DNA from: an uncultured Coprococcus sp.
Lineage (GTDB): Bacteria > Bacillota > Clostridia > Lachnospirales > Lachnospiraceae
DNA: 64,000 bases
Assembly (NCBI GenBank): GCA_947626675.1
Contig: CANQTC010000001.1
Coordinates: 1-64,000 of the forward strand
Direction of reading: 5' to 3'
Every line of letters begins with the position of its first letter. Within the stretch, counting starts at the first letter, position 1. The translations under genes and the position numbers were made by a program. The notes under the pieces were generated by a model, which worked only from the letters and a program-made list of their open reading frames with translations, was not told where the DNA came from and did not search any database. This document shows positions 49,639 to 59,937 of the stretch, in pieces.

Positions 49639-49670
49639 ATTATGCGCCCAATATGGGCGCAATCTAATCG

Positions 49671-49699
49671 TTGACTTTAATTACCTATATATATATAAT
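49671..49699 (+). promoter_or_regulatory. Promoter for plsX operon
   Basis: TTGACT-N17-TATAAT. Confidence 0.75.
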
Positions 49700-49739
49700 A
49701 TCAATTAGCTAATTACGAAGTGAAAATGGGAGAATTATT

Positions 49740-50765
49740 ATGAGTAACACAAAGATAATTGTTGATGCAATGGGGGGAGATTATGCGCCTGAATGGATAA
49801 TCAAAGGCGCTGTAGAAGCTGTAAATGAAGGTGCGAAGGCAGAAATCATCCTTACAGGAAAAGAAGATACGATTAAAAATGAATTATCAAAGTATACATA
49901 TGATAAAACAGCGATACATATTGTAGATGCACCTGAAGAAATTACTTGTCATGAAGCTCCTGTTACGGCAGTCAGAACAAAAAAGAATTCTTCACTTGTT
50001 GTCGGAATGAATATGGTAAAGAATGGCGAAGCCGATGCAATCATATCAGCAGGCAGTTCAGGAGCCATCCTGGCGGGCGGCCAGTTGGTAGTGGGACGTG
50101 CAAAAGGCGTTAAGCGTTCTCCGCTTGCCCCGTTGATTCCTACAAGCAAGGGATATTCACTTCTTATCGATTGCGGTGCAAATGTAGACGCAAGACCTGA
50201 ACATTTGCTTCAATTTGCAAAAATGGGTTCTATCTATATGGAAAATATTGAAAAAATCAAGAACCCGCGGGTTGCCATTGTCAATATAGGCGATGAAGAA
50301 GAAAAGGGAAATGCACTTGTAAAAGAGACGTATCCATTATTAAAAGAATGTAAGGAAATTAATTTTATTGGAAGTATCGAAGCGAGAGAAATACCAAATG
50401 GCGCTGCGGATGTTATCGTATGCGAAGCTTTTGTAGGAAATGTTATATTAAAGCTTTATGAGGGACTTGCCAAGATGCTCCTTTCAGAAATAAAAAATAC
50501 AATTATGTCGTCATTTAAGACGAAAATAGGCGGTGCATTGATTAAAAGCTCCTTATATGACCTCAAAGAAAGATTTAATGCAAAAAATAAAGGCGGCGCG
50601 CCGCTTTTAGGTCTGAAAGGTCTTGTTGTAAAAATACATGGAAATTCCCATAATGAAGAGGTAAAGAGCGCCATATTCCAGTGTATTAATTTTAAGGAAA
50701 ATAAAGTGAATGAAAAAATTGCGGAAGAACTTGGAAAAGAAACGGTGAAAGCAGATGAAAAATAA
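49740..50765 (+). CDS. plsX: Phosphate acyltransferase PlsX
   Basis: IIVDAMGGDYAPEWIIKGAVEAV, ISAGSSGAILAGG, GFVGNVILKLYEGLAK-like region. Confidence 0.97.
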   Translation: MSNTKIIVDAMGGDYAPEWIIKGAVEAVNEGAKAEIILTGKEDTIKNELSKYTYDKTAIHIVDAPEEITCHEAPVTAVRTKKNSSLVVGMNMVKNGEADAIISAGSSGAILAGGQLVVGRAKGVKRSPLAPLIPTSKGYSLLIDCGANVDARPEHLLQFAKMGSIYMENIEKIKNPRVAIVNIGDEEEKGNALVKETYPLLKECKEINFIGSIEAREIPNGAADVIVCEAFVGNVILKLYEGLAKMLLSEIKNTIMSSFKTKIGGALIKSSLYDLKERFNAKNKGGAPLLGLKGLVVKIHGNSHNEEVKSAIFQCINFKENKVNEKIAEELGKETVKADEK

Positions 50766-51447
50766 AGATTTTCATGAACTTGAAAAGAAAATAGGCTATA
50801 CATTTAATGATATCAATTATCTTGTTACAGCCATGACACATACTTCCTATACAAACGAGAGGAAGATTAACCAGATAGAATCATATGAGCGGTCAGAGTT
50901 TTTGGGCGATGCAATTCTTGAATTTATTGTAAGTGAATATCTTTATATAAATAAAAGGAATTATAAAGAAGGGAAACTTACAAAGCTTCGTGCGAGCCTT
51001 GTATGCGAGTTTACACTGTCGCAGATTGCAAAGTCCTTAGATTTTGGAGATTTTGTACGCCTTAGCAAAGGGGAAGATATGACCGGGGGAAGAAACAGGA
51101 ACTCTATTATGTGCGACTTGTTTGAAGCTGTTCTTGGCGCTATCTATTTAGACGGCGGTATTGAACCTGCGAAAACCTTTGTCCATACCTATCTGCTTGA
51201 TGATATAGAAACAAAATCCCTGTTTTATGATGCAAAGTCAACGCTTCAGGAAATCATGCAGAAGAACGGAAGGCGGTTATCCTATAAGCTTATCGATGAA
51301 TTTGGTCCGGACCATCATAAAACATATATAACAAACGTCATTATCGATGAGCAGGTTATGGCGAAGGGCGAGGGCGTTTCGATAAAGTCGGCAGAACAGA
51401 CAGCGGCTTATAACGCATTATTACAATTAAAGAAAAAGCAGGTTTAG
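50755..51447 (+). CDS. rnc: Ribonuclease III
   Basis: LEKKIGYTFNDINYLVTAMTHTSYTNER, ERSEFLGDAILEFIVSEYLY, C-terminal dsRBD. Confidence 0.97.
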   Translation: MKNKDFHELEKKIGYTFNDINYLVTAMTHTSYTNERKINQIESYERSEFLGDAILEFIVSEYLYINKRNYKEGKLTKLRASLVCEFTLSQIAKSLDFGDFVRLSKGEDMTGGRNRNSIMCDLFEAVLGAIYLDGGIEPAKTFVHTYLLDDIETKSLFYDAKSTLQEIMQKNGRRLSYKLIDEFGPDHHKTYITNVIIDEQVMAKGEGVSIKSAEQTAAYNALLQLKKKQV

Positions 51448-51450
51448 AAT

Positions 51451-54400
51451 ATGTACTTAAAGAGTATTGAAGTTAATGGATTTAAGTCCTTTGCAAATAA
51501 AATATTGTTTAAATTTAATCATGGCATTACTTGTATCGTAGGTCCAAATGGTTCAGGCAAAAGTAATGTAGCGGATGCTGTAAGATGGGTTTTGGGTGAA
51601 CAAAGCGCTAAAAGCCTGAGAGGCTCTAAGATGGAGGATGTCATTTTCTCCGGAACGCAGCTTCGGAAACCACAGGGCTCTGCCTATGTAGCGATTACAC
51701 TGGATAACAGTGACCATTCCCTGCCTGTTGATTATAACGAAGTAACTGTTGCCAGACGTGTATATCGTTCGGGAGAGTCAGAATACCTTATTAACGGTAC
51801 GGTAAGCAGACTGAAAGACGTCACTTCGCTTTTCTTTGATACCGGTATTGGAAAAGAAGGCTATTCTATTATTGGACAAGGACAGATTGAAAAGATATTA
51901 AATGGTAAACCGGAGGAGCGAAGAGAGCTTTTTGATGAGGCTGCCGGTATTGTTAAATTCAAAAAAAATAAGGCGGCTGCTGAAAAATCTCTTGAAGCCG
52001 AAAGGGAAAATTTAAGCCGCGTAAATGATATATTAGGAGAACTTGAAAAGCAGGTAGGCCCTCTGAAAGAACAGTCAGAAACGGCAAAAAAATATCTGCT
52101 GTTTAAGTCAGAGTTAAAGAAACTTGATATCAATGCTTTTCTGATTGAAATTGACCAGATTAAGTCTGTATTAGAAGAAGATTTGAAAAAACAAAAAATC
52201 GTCGATGATGATATTCTTGAAAATAAGCAGGCTTACGAACAGACAAAAGAAGAATATGAGAAAATCGAGCAGACAATTGAACAGTTGAATCAGGTGATTG
52301 ATGTGTCCAAAAACGAGATACATGAATATAAGCTGTCAACAGAACGTTCAGAGGGTGAGATTAATGTCATTAACCAGCAGATTATCGCACAGAAGATGAA
52401 CAATAAAAATATTCACGACCAGATAGACCGGATTCAAAAACAGATTGATGACGGAAAACGTGAACTGGAGGAATATCATAAGAAAAAATCAGATTTTAAC
52501 GAAGAAGTAAGTGGTGTTGATAAAAGCCTTGCCAAAGCAAAGCAGGAGAGCAGCAGCATAGCGGACTATATAGAAAGCTGTCTTCAGGAGATTGAAAGCT
52601 GTAAGTCTGACATTATAGAATACATACATGAAAGCGGCTCGCTTCAGGCAAAGGTCGGAAGATACGATGCGATGCTTGAAAATATTAACTTCCGGAAGAC
52701 GCAGTTAAACCAGCGGCTTCTTCAATTTAAGAGTGATGATAGTCATGACAGGAAAGAATATGAACGGTTAAAAGGAGAACTCGATACTCTTGAGGCTGAT
52801 GTAAAACAGATTATAGACAGTCTTGAACACAAAGAGGATGAACTTACCTCCAATCAGGATAGAAATAAAACAAACAGGGAACTGATTCATAATACAAATG
52901 AAAAGTTGTCTGCTACACGTTCCAAGCTGGAAGCGCTCCGCAATATTACCGAGCGATATGACGGATATGGAAACAGTATTCGTAAGGTTATGGAACAGAA
53001 GGAGCATTATCCGGGAATTATCGGTGTTGTAGCCGATATCATTTCTGTTAATCAGAAATATGAAATTGCTGTGGAAACTGCGCTGGGTGGAAGTATACAG
53101 AATATTGTTACAGAAGATGACACGACAGCCAAGAAAATGATTTCATTTTTAAAGAATAATAAATTCGGACGGGCAACATTTCTTCCGCTGAATACGATAA
53201 CCGACAGAGGACAGGTAAGAAACGACGTATTAAAAGAAAACGGCGTTGTAGGTATTGCTTCTGACCTTGTAACCGTCGATAAGAAATACCATGCACTTGT
53301 GAAAAATCTTCTTGGACGTATCATCGTGGTGGATAACATAGACAATGCACTGATTGTAGCAAGAAAATATAATCAGAGTTTAAGACTTGTTACCATAGAA
53401 GGAGAACTGATTAATCCGGGCGGTTCCATGACGGGCGGCGCTTTTCGAAATTCAAGTAATCTTTTGGGAAGAAAGCGGGAACTTGACGAGCTGAAAGAAG
53501 AAATAAAAGAACTCAATCATACTTTAAGCGGCGCGACCAGGCTTGATGAAGAATTAAAGACAAGCAGAGATTCACTCCGCACCGATATAGAAGAACTGAA
53601 TGTAAAATTACAGAAAGCATACCTTGAAAAAAATACGCTTACAATGAATATCGAACAGGTAAATACGCGTATACAGGAAGCAGAAAATGCATTTGCTTCT
53701 ATAGAAAAAGAGGTAAACGAGTTAAATAATCAGGTTAAAGAGATTAATCATAATAAAAATAATCTTGCTGATAACAATAAACAGCATGAGGATAATAAAA
53801 AAGAATGTGAAGCGCGTATCGAAGAACTTGAAACGATTGTTTCTGCACAAAAAGAGAAGCTGGCAATGGCAAATGAGCATGTGTCAGCGCTTACCATCAG
53901 TTTTAATACAATAAAACAGAAAGAAAGCTTTTTACTGGAAAATATCAGCAGAATACAACAGGAGGAAGCACAGCTTTCAGAAGAGATGGAGCGGTATACA
54001 AGTCAGACAGGCGATTCCTCCAGTGAAATCTCAAGGCTTGAGCAGCAAATCCGGGATATTGAGGATTCGATAGCAGAGGGTAAGAAAAATATTCTCGAAA
54101 GTGAAGAGAAACTGGCGGAATTTACAGAAAAAAGAGAAGACCTTAACCGGAATCATAAAGAATTTTTTGCAAAACGGGAAGAATTATCAGAGAAGATTGC
54201 AGGACTTGAAAAGGCTTCTTATAAGTTGAATACTTCGATAGAGAAGAATACGGAAAAGTCCGATAACCTGAATAATTATATGTGGGAGGAATATGAGCTT
54301 ACATATACCTCTGCGATAGAACATAAGGATGAAAATCTGGCAGACCTTTCTTCTTTGAAGAAAGAAATCGCGGCTGTGAAAACGAAGATAAAATCTCTTG

Positions 54401-55008
54401 GTGATGTCAATGTAAATGCGATAGAGGATTACAAAGCTGTAGCTGAACGATACGAATTTTTAAAAGAACAGCATGATGACATCGTAAATGCAGAAACAAA
54501 TCTGCTTCGTGTTATTACGGAACTTGAGAAGTCCATGCAGGAACAGTTTGCCGAGAAATTCAAAGAAATACAGATTATGTTCGATAAGGTATTTAAAGAA
54601 TTATTTGGCGGTGGAAGAGGTGCATTAGAGCTTGTAGATGATGAAAATCTTTTGGAAACAGGTATCAGAATCATCGCACAGCCGCCGGGCAAAAAGCTTC
54701 AAAATATGATGCAGCTGTCAGGTGGAGAGAAATCACTTACAGCGATTGCGTTGCTGTTTGCGATACAAAGCCTGAAGCCGTCACCGTTTTGTCTGCTGGA
54801 TGAGATTGAAGCGGCGCTTGATGACTCAAATGTAAGAAGATTTGCAAAGTATCTCGACAGACTTACAAAAGATACACAGTTTATCGTTATATCGCACAGA
54901 AAGGGAACGATGGAAGCAGCGGATATCCTCTATGGTATCACCATGCAGGAAAAAGGAGTATCAACGCTGGTATCTGTCAATCTGATAGAAAATGATTTGG
55001 ATAAATAA
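51451..55008 (+). CDS. smc: Chromosome segregation protein SMC
   Basis: MYLKSIEVNGFKSFANKILFKFNHGITCIVGPNGSGKSNVADAVRWVLGEQSAKSLRG; hinge; LSGGEKSLTAIALLFAIQ and LLDEIEAALDDSNV. Confidence 0.98.
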   Translation: MYLKSIEVNGFKSFANKILFKFNHGITCIVGPNGSGKSNVADAVRWVLGEQSAKSLRGSKMEDVIFSGTQLRKPQGSAYVAITLDNSDHSLPVDYNEVTVARRVYRSGESEYLINGTVSRLKDVTSLFFDTGIGKEGYSIIGQGQIEKILNGKPEERRELFDEAAGIVKFKKNKAAAEKSLEAERENLSRVNDILGELEKQVGPLKEQSETAKKYLLFKSELKKLDINAFLIEIDQIKSVLEEDLKKQKIVDDDILENKQAYEQTKEEYEKIEQTIEQLNQVIDVSKNEIHEYKLSTERSEGEINVINQQIIAQKMNNKNIHDQIDRIQKQIDDGKRELEEYHKKKSDFNEEVSGVDKSLAKAKQESSSIADYIESCLQEIESCKSDIIEYIHESGSLQAKVGRYDAMLENINFRKTQLNQRLLQFKSDDSHDRKEYERLKGELDTLEADVKQIIDSLEHKEDELTSNQDRNKTNRELIHNTNEKLSATRSKLEALRNITERYDGYGNSIRKVMEQKEHYPGIIGVVADIISVNQKYEIAVETALGGSIQNIVTEDDTTAKKMISFLKNNKFGRATFLPLNTITDRGQVRNDVLKENGVVGIASDLVTVDKKYHALVKNLLGRIIVVDNIDNALIVARKYNQSLRLVTIEGELINPGGSMTGGAFRNSSNLLGRKRELDELKEEIKELNHTLSGATRLDEELKTSRDSLRTDIEELNVKLQKAYLEKNTLTMNIEQVNTRIQEAENAFASIEKEVNELNNQVKEINHNKNNLADNNKQHEDNKKECEARIEELETIVSAQKEKLAMANEHVSALTISFNTIKQKESFLLENISRIQQEEAQLSEEMERYTSQTGDSSSEISRLEQQIRDIEDSIAEGKKNILESEEKLAEFTEKREDLNRNHKEFFAKREELSEKIAGLEKASYKLNTSIEKNTEKSDNLNNYMWEEYELTYTSAIEHKDENLADLSSLKKEIAAVKTKIKSLGDVNVNAIEDYKAVAERYEFLKEQHDDIVNAETNLLRVITELEKSMQEQFAEKFKEIQIMFDKVFKELFGGGRGALELVDDENLLETGIRIIAQPPGKKLQNMMQLSGGEKSLTAIALLFAIQSLKPSPFCLLDEIEAALDDSNVRRFAKYLDRLTKDTQFIVISHRKGTMEAADILYGITMQEKGVSTLVSVNLIENDLDK

Positions 55009-55032
55009 CCATATAAAATGGAGGTAAAATGT

Positions 55033-56010
55033 ATGGCAGAAGGAAAAGAAAAGAAGGGGTTTTTTAAAAGATTAAAAGAAGGATTAACAAAAACAAGAAA
55101 TAACATTGTAGAAAGCTTTACATCTGTATTTGGGGCATCTCATATCGACGATGATTTCTATGATGACCTTGAAGAAACCTTTATCATGGCTGATATGGGT
55201 TATGATACGACAGAAAAAGTTATCGAAAACCTGAAAGAAAAAGTAAAAGAAGCAAAAATAAAAGAACCTGCTGCATGTAAAGAGTTAATTATTAATATTA
55301 TCAGAGACCAGATGATGGTTGATGAAGGCGCTTATGATTTTGAAAATAAAAAAACGGTTATTCTTGTTATTGGTGTCAATGGTGTCGGAAAAACAACCAC
55401 GATTGGAAAGCTTGCTGCACAGTATAGAAGTTCAGGAAAACGCGTTCTGATTGCCGCTGCTGATACATTCAGAGCCGCCGCTATCGACCAGCTTAAAACA
55501 TGGGCTGACAGGGCTCAGGTAGATTTAATATCACATAATGAGGGCGCTGACCCTTCCGCTGTTGTATATGATGCTGTAGCCGCTGCCAAAGCAAGAAATA
55601 CAGATATTCTTCTGGTAGATACGGCGGGAAGACTTCATAACAAAAAGAACCTGATGGACGAGCTTGCCAAGATGAGAAGAATCATCTCAAGGGATTATCC
55701 TGATGCAAATGTGGAAGCGCTGATTGTTTTAGATGGAACAACAGGTCAGAATGCTTTAGAACAGGCAAAACAGTTTAGCAATGTAACAGAAATAGATGGT
55801 ATCGTAATTACCAAGCTTGACGGAACTGCGAAAGGTGGTATCGCAATTGCCATCCAGGCAGAGCTGAATGTCCCTGTAAAATTCATCGGAATCGGTGAGA
55901 AAATAGGCGATTTGCAAAGATTTGACCCATCAGCTTATGTAAATGCTTTATTTGCAGATTTTGATGAAGATAGAACAGAGCTTGATATATTGCTTGAAGA
56001 TGATATGTAA
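55033..56010 (+). CDS. ftsY: Signal recognition particle receptor FtsY
   Basis: VILVIGVNGVGKTTTIGKLAAQYRSSGKRVLIAAADTFRAAAIDQL; VDTAGRLHNKKNLMDEL. Confidence 0.98.
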   Translation: MAEGKEKKGFFKRLKEGLTKTRNNIVESFTSVFGASHIDDDFYDDLEETFIMADMGYDTTEKVIENLKEKVKEAKIKEPAACKELIINIIRDQMMVDEGAYDFENKKTVILVIGVNGVGKTTTIGKLAAQYRSSGKRVLIAAADTFRAAAIDQLKTWADRAQVDLISHNEGADPSAVVYDAVAAAKARNTDILLVDTAGRLHNKKNLMDELAKMRRIISRDYPDANVEALIVLDGTTGQNALEQAKQFSNVTEIDGIVITKLDGTAKGGIAIAIQAELNVPVKFIGIGEKIGDLQRFDPSAYVNALFADFDEDRTELDILLEDDM

Positions 56011-56024
56011 AGGAGATTATTACG

Positions 56025-57254
56025 ATGAGTGAAGAATTGACATTAAAAAAGTTTGAAGAAGCATATGAAATAATAAAAAAAGTCGTACTGCCTACCAAAC
56101 TTGTCGAAAGCGATTATTTCAGTAAGCTTACGGGAAATAAGGTATTTTTCAAGCCGGAAAACCTGCAGCTTACAGGCGCTTATAAGATACGAGGCGCTTA
56201 CTATAAGATTAGTACATTAAGCGACGAAGAAAGACAGCGTGGACTGATTACCGCGTCAGCAGGAAACCATGCACAGGGAGTTGCTTATGCTGCAAAAGCC
56301 TATGGTGTAAAAGCAACGATTGTAATGCCTTCTTCAACACCATTGATTAAGGTAAACAGAACAAAATCATATGGCGCAGAAGTAATTCTGTATGGAGATG
56401 TGTATGATGAATCATGCGCATATGCACTGGAACTGGCAGAAGACAAAGGATACACCTTTATTCATCCATTCGATGATTTGGATGTTGCTACAGGACAGGG
56501 TTCCGTTGCTATGGAAATTATAAAGGAACTTCCGTTTGTCGATTACATCCTTGTACCAATCGGAGGCGGCGGACTTGCGACAGGTGTATCAACCCTCGCA
56601 AAGATGATGAATCCGAATATAAAAGTGATTGGTGTTGAGCCTGCCGGCGCAAATTGTATGCAGGTATCACTTAAGAATAAGAAAGTTACCACACTTCCTA
56701 TGGTAGATACCATTGCGGATGGTACTGCTGTTAAGACGCCTGGTACAAAGATATTCCCATATATTGAGAAAAATATTGATGGTATCATCACCATTGAAGA
56801 TAGTGAGCTTATTGTATCTTTCCTCGATATGCTTGAAAACCATAAAATGCTTGTAGAAAATTCAGGACTTCTTACGGTTGCTGCCTTAAAGCATCTTGAT
56901 GTAAAAGGTGCGAAAGTAGTCAGCATCCTTTCAGGCGGTAATATGGATATGATTACATTTGCATCTGTAGTACAGCATGGACTGATTGCAAGAAGCAGAA
57001 TATTTACAGTATCTACTTTGCTTCCTGACAGACCGGGTGCGCTTATGAATATCTCGAAAGTAATTGCAGACCTTCAGGGAAATATCATAAGACTGGAGCA
57101 TAACCAGTTCGTATCCATCAACAGAAATTCGGCTGTTGAACTTGTAATTACGATGGAAGCTTTCGGCCCTGAGCATAAACAGCTTATCATCAATACACTT
57201 GCAGAAAAAGGATATCAGCCGAAAGAAACGATGACAAAAGGAATATACAATTAA
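56025..57254 (+). CDS. ilvA: Threonine ammonia-lyase
   Basis: KPENLQLTGAYKIRGAYYKI, ITASAGNHAQGVAYAAK, VPIGGGGLATGVS, C-terminal ACT domain. Confidence 0.95.
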   Translation: MSEELTLKKFEEAYEIIKKVVLPTKLVESDYFSKLTGNKVFFKPENLQLTGAYKIRGAYYKISTLSDEERQRGLITASAGNHAQGVAYAAKAYGVKATIVMPSSTPLIKVNRTKSYGAEVILYGDVYDESCAYALELAEDKGYTFIHPFDDLDVATGQGSVAMEIIKELPFVDYILVPIGGGGLATGVSTLAKMMNPNIKVIGVEPAGANCMQVSLKNKKVTTLPMVDTIADGTAVKTPGTKIFPYIEKNIDGIITIEDSELIVSFLDMLENHKMLVENSGLLTVAALKHLDVKGAKVVSILSGGNMDMITFASVVQHGLIARSRIFTVSTLLPDRPGALMNISKVIADLQGNIIRLEHNQFVSINRNSAVELVITMEAFGPEHKQLIINTLAEKGYQPKETMTKGIYN

Positions 57255-58684
57255 TGATGATAGAAATTCATGTAAACGGTGAGAAAACCCTATATTGCAA
57301 TAAAGGTGAAAATCTGTTCGATGTACTTGCCAAAAACGGTATTACTTTTATCGGAAATTGCGGGCGTCTGGGCAGATGCAATGCATGTATGGTATATGAT
57401 GAGGAAAATTCCTGTTTTATCAAAAGCTGTAAGCATGAAATAACAAAGGATATGAACATATCCTTAAGCGAAAAGAAATCAAAAATAACAGACCATTATA
57501 TTAATATCAATCCAATGGCAGGAAAGGCTTCCAAATCAGAAAAGGTATCCGATGATTGCTGTGGTATCGCAATCGATGTAGGAACGACAACGATTGCGAT
57601 GGAATTGATAGATTTAAAAAGAAATGAAGTAATGGAACGATATTCCGCATATAATTCCCAAATATGTTATGGTGCGGATGTCATATCGCGTATCCGTTAT
57701 GGTATAAGCCCAGATGGCCTTCATCAGCTTAGAAAGTTGGTATTATCTGACATCTATACAGGGATATCCCATATGACAGGACAACATGCTGTTCCAATCG
57801 CCCGGATTGTTATAGCAGGAAATACAACCATGCTTTCGATTATAGAAGGAGATACCCTTGAAAATCTGGCAGCATATCCCTTCCTGATAAAAAACAGATA
57901 TGCAAAAACGTATCTGTTTTCAGAACTTTTGGAAGAAACGGTATCCGGTCAAAAGGACATATCCTGTTATGAAGCGCTTAAAAATACAGTTGTAACATGT
58001 CTTCCCAACATCAGTGCTTTTGTAGGAAGCGATGTAGCATCAGGAGCATATGCAATGGGCATTGGAAATGAAAATTCATACAATATGCTGATTGACCTCG
58101 GCACAAATGGTGAAATCATCATTGCAAATAATAAAAGAGGGTTTGCTACGTCTTGTGCCTGCGGGCCTGCTTTTGAGGGATGTTTCCGAAGTGGAAGTAT
58201 GCAGGGAACAACCCTTTTTGATATGATTGCCATACTGAGAAAGCGGAACATGATTGATGATACCGGTCTGCTGAAAGAACCATATTTTGAAAAAGGATAT
58301 CGTGCAGGCAGGGATATCGTGATAGATATGGAGTTGATACATCATTTTCTGCTTGCAAAGGCAGCAATCAGTGCAGGAATTGATACCATTGTTCGGGAAT
58401 GTGGGATAGACTATCAGGATATCGAACAAGTCAATATATCAGGTGGTTTTGGATTTCATCTGAATATAGAAAATGCCATATATCTTGGTATGTTTCCTGA
58501 TGCATTCAGACATAAGGCAGTCATAGCAGGCAACACATCACTAAAAGGCGCCGGGTATTGCCTTCAGGATAAAAATAATATAAAATATCTTGATGATTTT
58601 ATAGAAACAATTACGCCTGTAAATATGGGCGAGCATCAGACATTTCATGACAGCTATATAAAAAGTATATGTTTTCCAAATTAA
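57254..58684 (+). CDS. Ferredoxin/ASKHA-domain protein (RACo-like corrinoid activation protein, DUF4445)
   Basis: 2Fe-2S motif GNCGRLGRCNACMV; ASKHA region GIAIDVGTTTIAMELID, LIDLGTNGEIIIANN, NISGGFGFHLNIENAIYLGMFPD. Confidence 0.88.
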   Translation: MMIEIHVNGEKTLYCNKGENLFDVLAKNGITFIGNCGRLGRCNACMVYDEENSCFIKSCKHEITKDMNISLSEKKSKITDHYININPMAGKASKSEKVSDDCCGIAIDVGTTTIAMELIDLKRNEVMERYSAYNSQICYGADVISRIRYGISPDGLHQLRKLVLSDIYTGISHMTGQHAVPIARIVIAGNTTMLSIIEGDTLENLAAYPFLIKNRYAKTYLFSELLEETVSGQKDISCYEALKNTVVTCLPNISAFVGSDVASGAYAMGIGNENSYNMLIDLGTNGEIIIANNKRGFATSCACGPAFEGCFRSGSMQGTTLFDMIAILRKRNMIDDTGLLKEPYFEKGYRAGRDIVIDMELIHHFLLAKAAISAGIDTIVRECGIDYQDIEQVNISGGFGFHLNIENAIYLGMFPDAFRHKAVIAGNTSLKGAGYCLQDKNNIKYLDDFIETITPVNMGEHQTFHDSYIKSICFPN

Positions 58685-58788
58685 TATGATAGCGTAATTC
58701 CCAATAAACGCTTGTTTGCGATGATTTGAGCATGTTATATATTACTTTGGAAAACTTATAAAAGCATAAGAAAAGGATATTGAAAAAA

Positions 58789-59586
58789 ATGAGATTACTT
58801 AGTATATCCAGCGGCAGCAGCGGAAACTGCTATTATGTAGGAAATGATAATACACATCTGCTTGTAGATGTGGGGATAAGTGGCAAAAAGGTGGAAGCAG
58901 GCTTGAAAGATATCGGAATCAAAGCAGATGAACTGTCCGGTATATTGATAACCCATGAGCATATCGACCATGTAAAAGGGCTTGGTGTTCTTGCCAGAAA
59001 ATATGCGCTTCCGATATATGCAACCGGAAAAACAATAGATGAAATTCAGAAAATAAAGTCTGTCGGTACGATATCTGATGATTTGTTTCATGAGATAACA
59101 CCGGATACATATTTTAATATCAAAGATATCAAAGTAGACCCTACATCCATATGGCATGATGCGGCTGATCCGGTATGTTACAGTCTGTATGATGGAAATA
59201 AGAAAATATCCATTGCAACAGATTTAGGTAATTATGATGATTATATCGTTGACAAACTAAAGGATTCAGACATTATGGTTATAGAAGCCAATCATGATAT
59301 CAGAATGCTTCAGGCAGGCCCATATCCATACTATCTGAAACAGCGTATACTTGGTAATTATGGTCATCTATCCAATGAAAGGTCAGGACAGCTTATAAAG
59401 ACACTTTTGAATAACCATATCAAAGGAATATTGCTTGGACATCTGAGCAAAGAAAATAATTTTGAGGAGCTGGCATATGAAACGGTGAAGCTTGAACTTT
59501 TTGGAAATGATTATACAGATGACGTAAGAGAATTTGGTCTTCGTGTAGCAAAAAGAGATATACCGGGCATTGCAATCGAAGCTTAA
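58789..59586 (+). CDS. MBL-fold metallohydrolase (YycJ/WalJ family)
   Basis: LLSISSGSSGNCYYVGNDNTHLLVDVGISGKKV, ITHEHIDHVKGL, LGHLSKENNFEELA. Confidence 0.93.
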   Translation: MRLLSISSGSSGNCYYVGNDNTHLLVDVGISGKKVEAGLKDIGIKADELSGILITHEHIDHVKGLGVLARKYALPIYATGKTIDEIQKIKSVGTISDDLFHEITPDTYFNIKDIKVDPTSIWHDAADPVCYSLYDGNKKISIATDLGNYDDYIVDKLKDSDIMVIEANHDIRMLQAGPYPYYLKQRILGNYGHLSNERSGQLIKTLLNNHIKGILLGHLSKENNFEELAYETVKLELFGNDYTDDVREFGLRVAKRDIPGIAIEA

Positions 59587-59626
59587 TTTAATAATGTAAT
59601 TTTTTAAAAATCAGGAGGATAATATA

Positions 59627-59899
59627 ATGAAGAAGAGAATAGTAACAGTAGTGGGCAAGGACAGCGTAGGTATTATTGCTAAGGTATGTGTTTATCTTGC
59701 AAATAATGATATCAATATTCTGGATATTGCACAGACGATTGTCGGCGGATATTTTAACATGATGATGGTGGTAGATATTCAGAATTCTTCAAAATCTACA
59801 GATATAGTAGCCTCAGAACTTTCCCAGATTGGTGATGAAATCGGTGTTCAGATAAAGGTTCAGCATGAAGAGATATTTGAAATGATGCACAGAATTTAA
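59627..59899 (+). CDS. ACT-domain protein (UPF0237)
   Basis: MKKRIVTVVGKDSVGIIAKVCVYLANNDINILDIAQTIVGGYFNMMMVVDI. Confidence 0.93.
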   Translation: MKKRIVTVVGKDSVGIIAKVCVYLANNDINILDIAQTIVGGYFNMMMVVDIQNSSKSTDIVASELSQIGDEIGVQIKVQHEEIFEMMHRI

Positions 59900-59937
59900 T
59901 TGTTCATCAGGAATTGTTATAGAAAAGAGGATAATCA

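Noticed and set aside
49642-49660. Palindrome tgcgcccaatatgggcgca as a specific operator
   Set aside because: Directly follows the rpmF terminator and lies upstream of the plsX -35. A single short dyad without a second copy in the window is not enough to call a regulator site.
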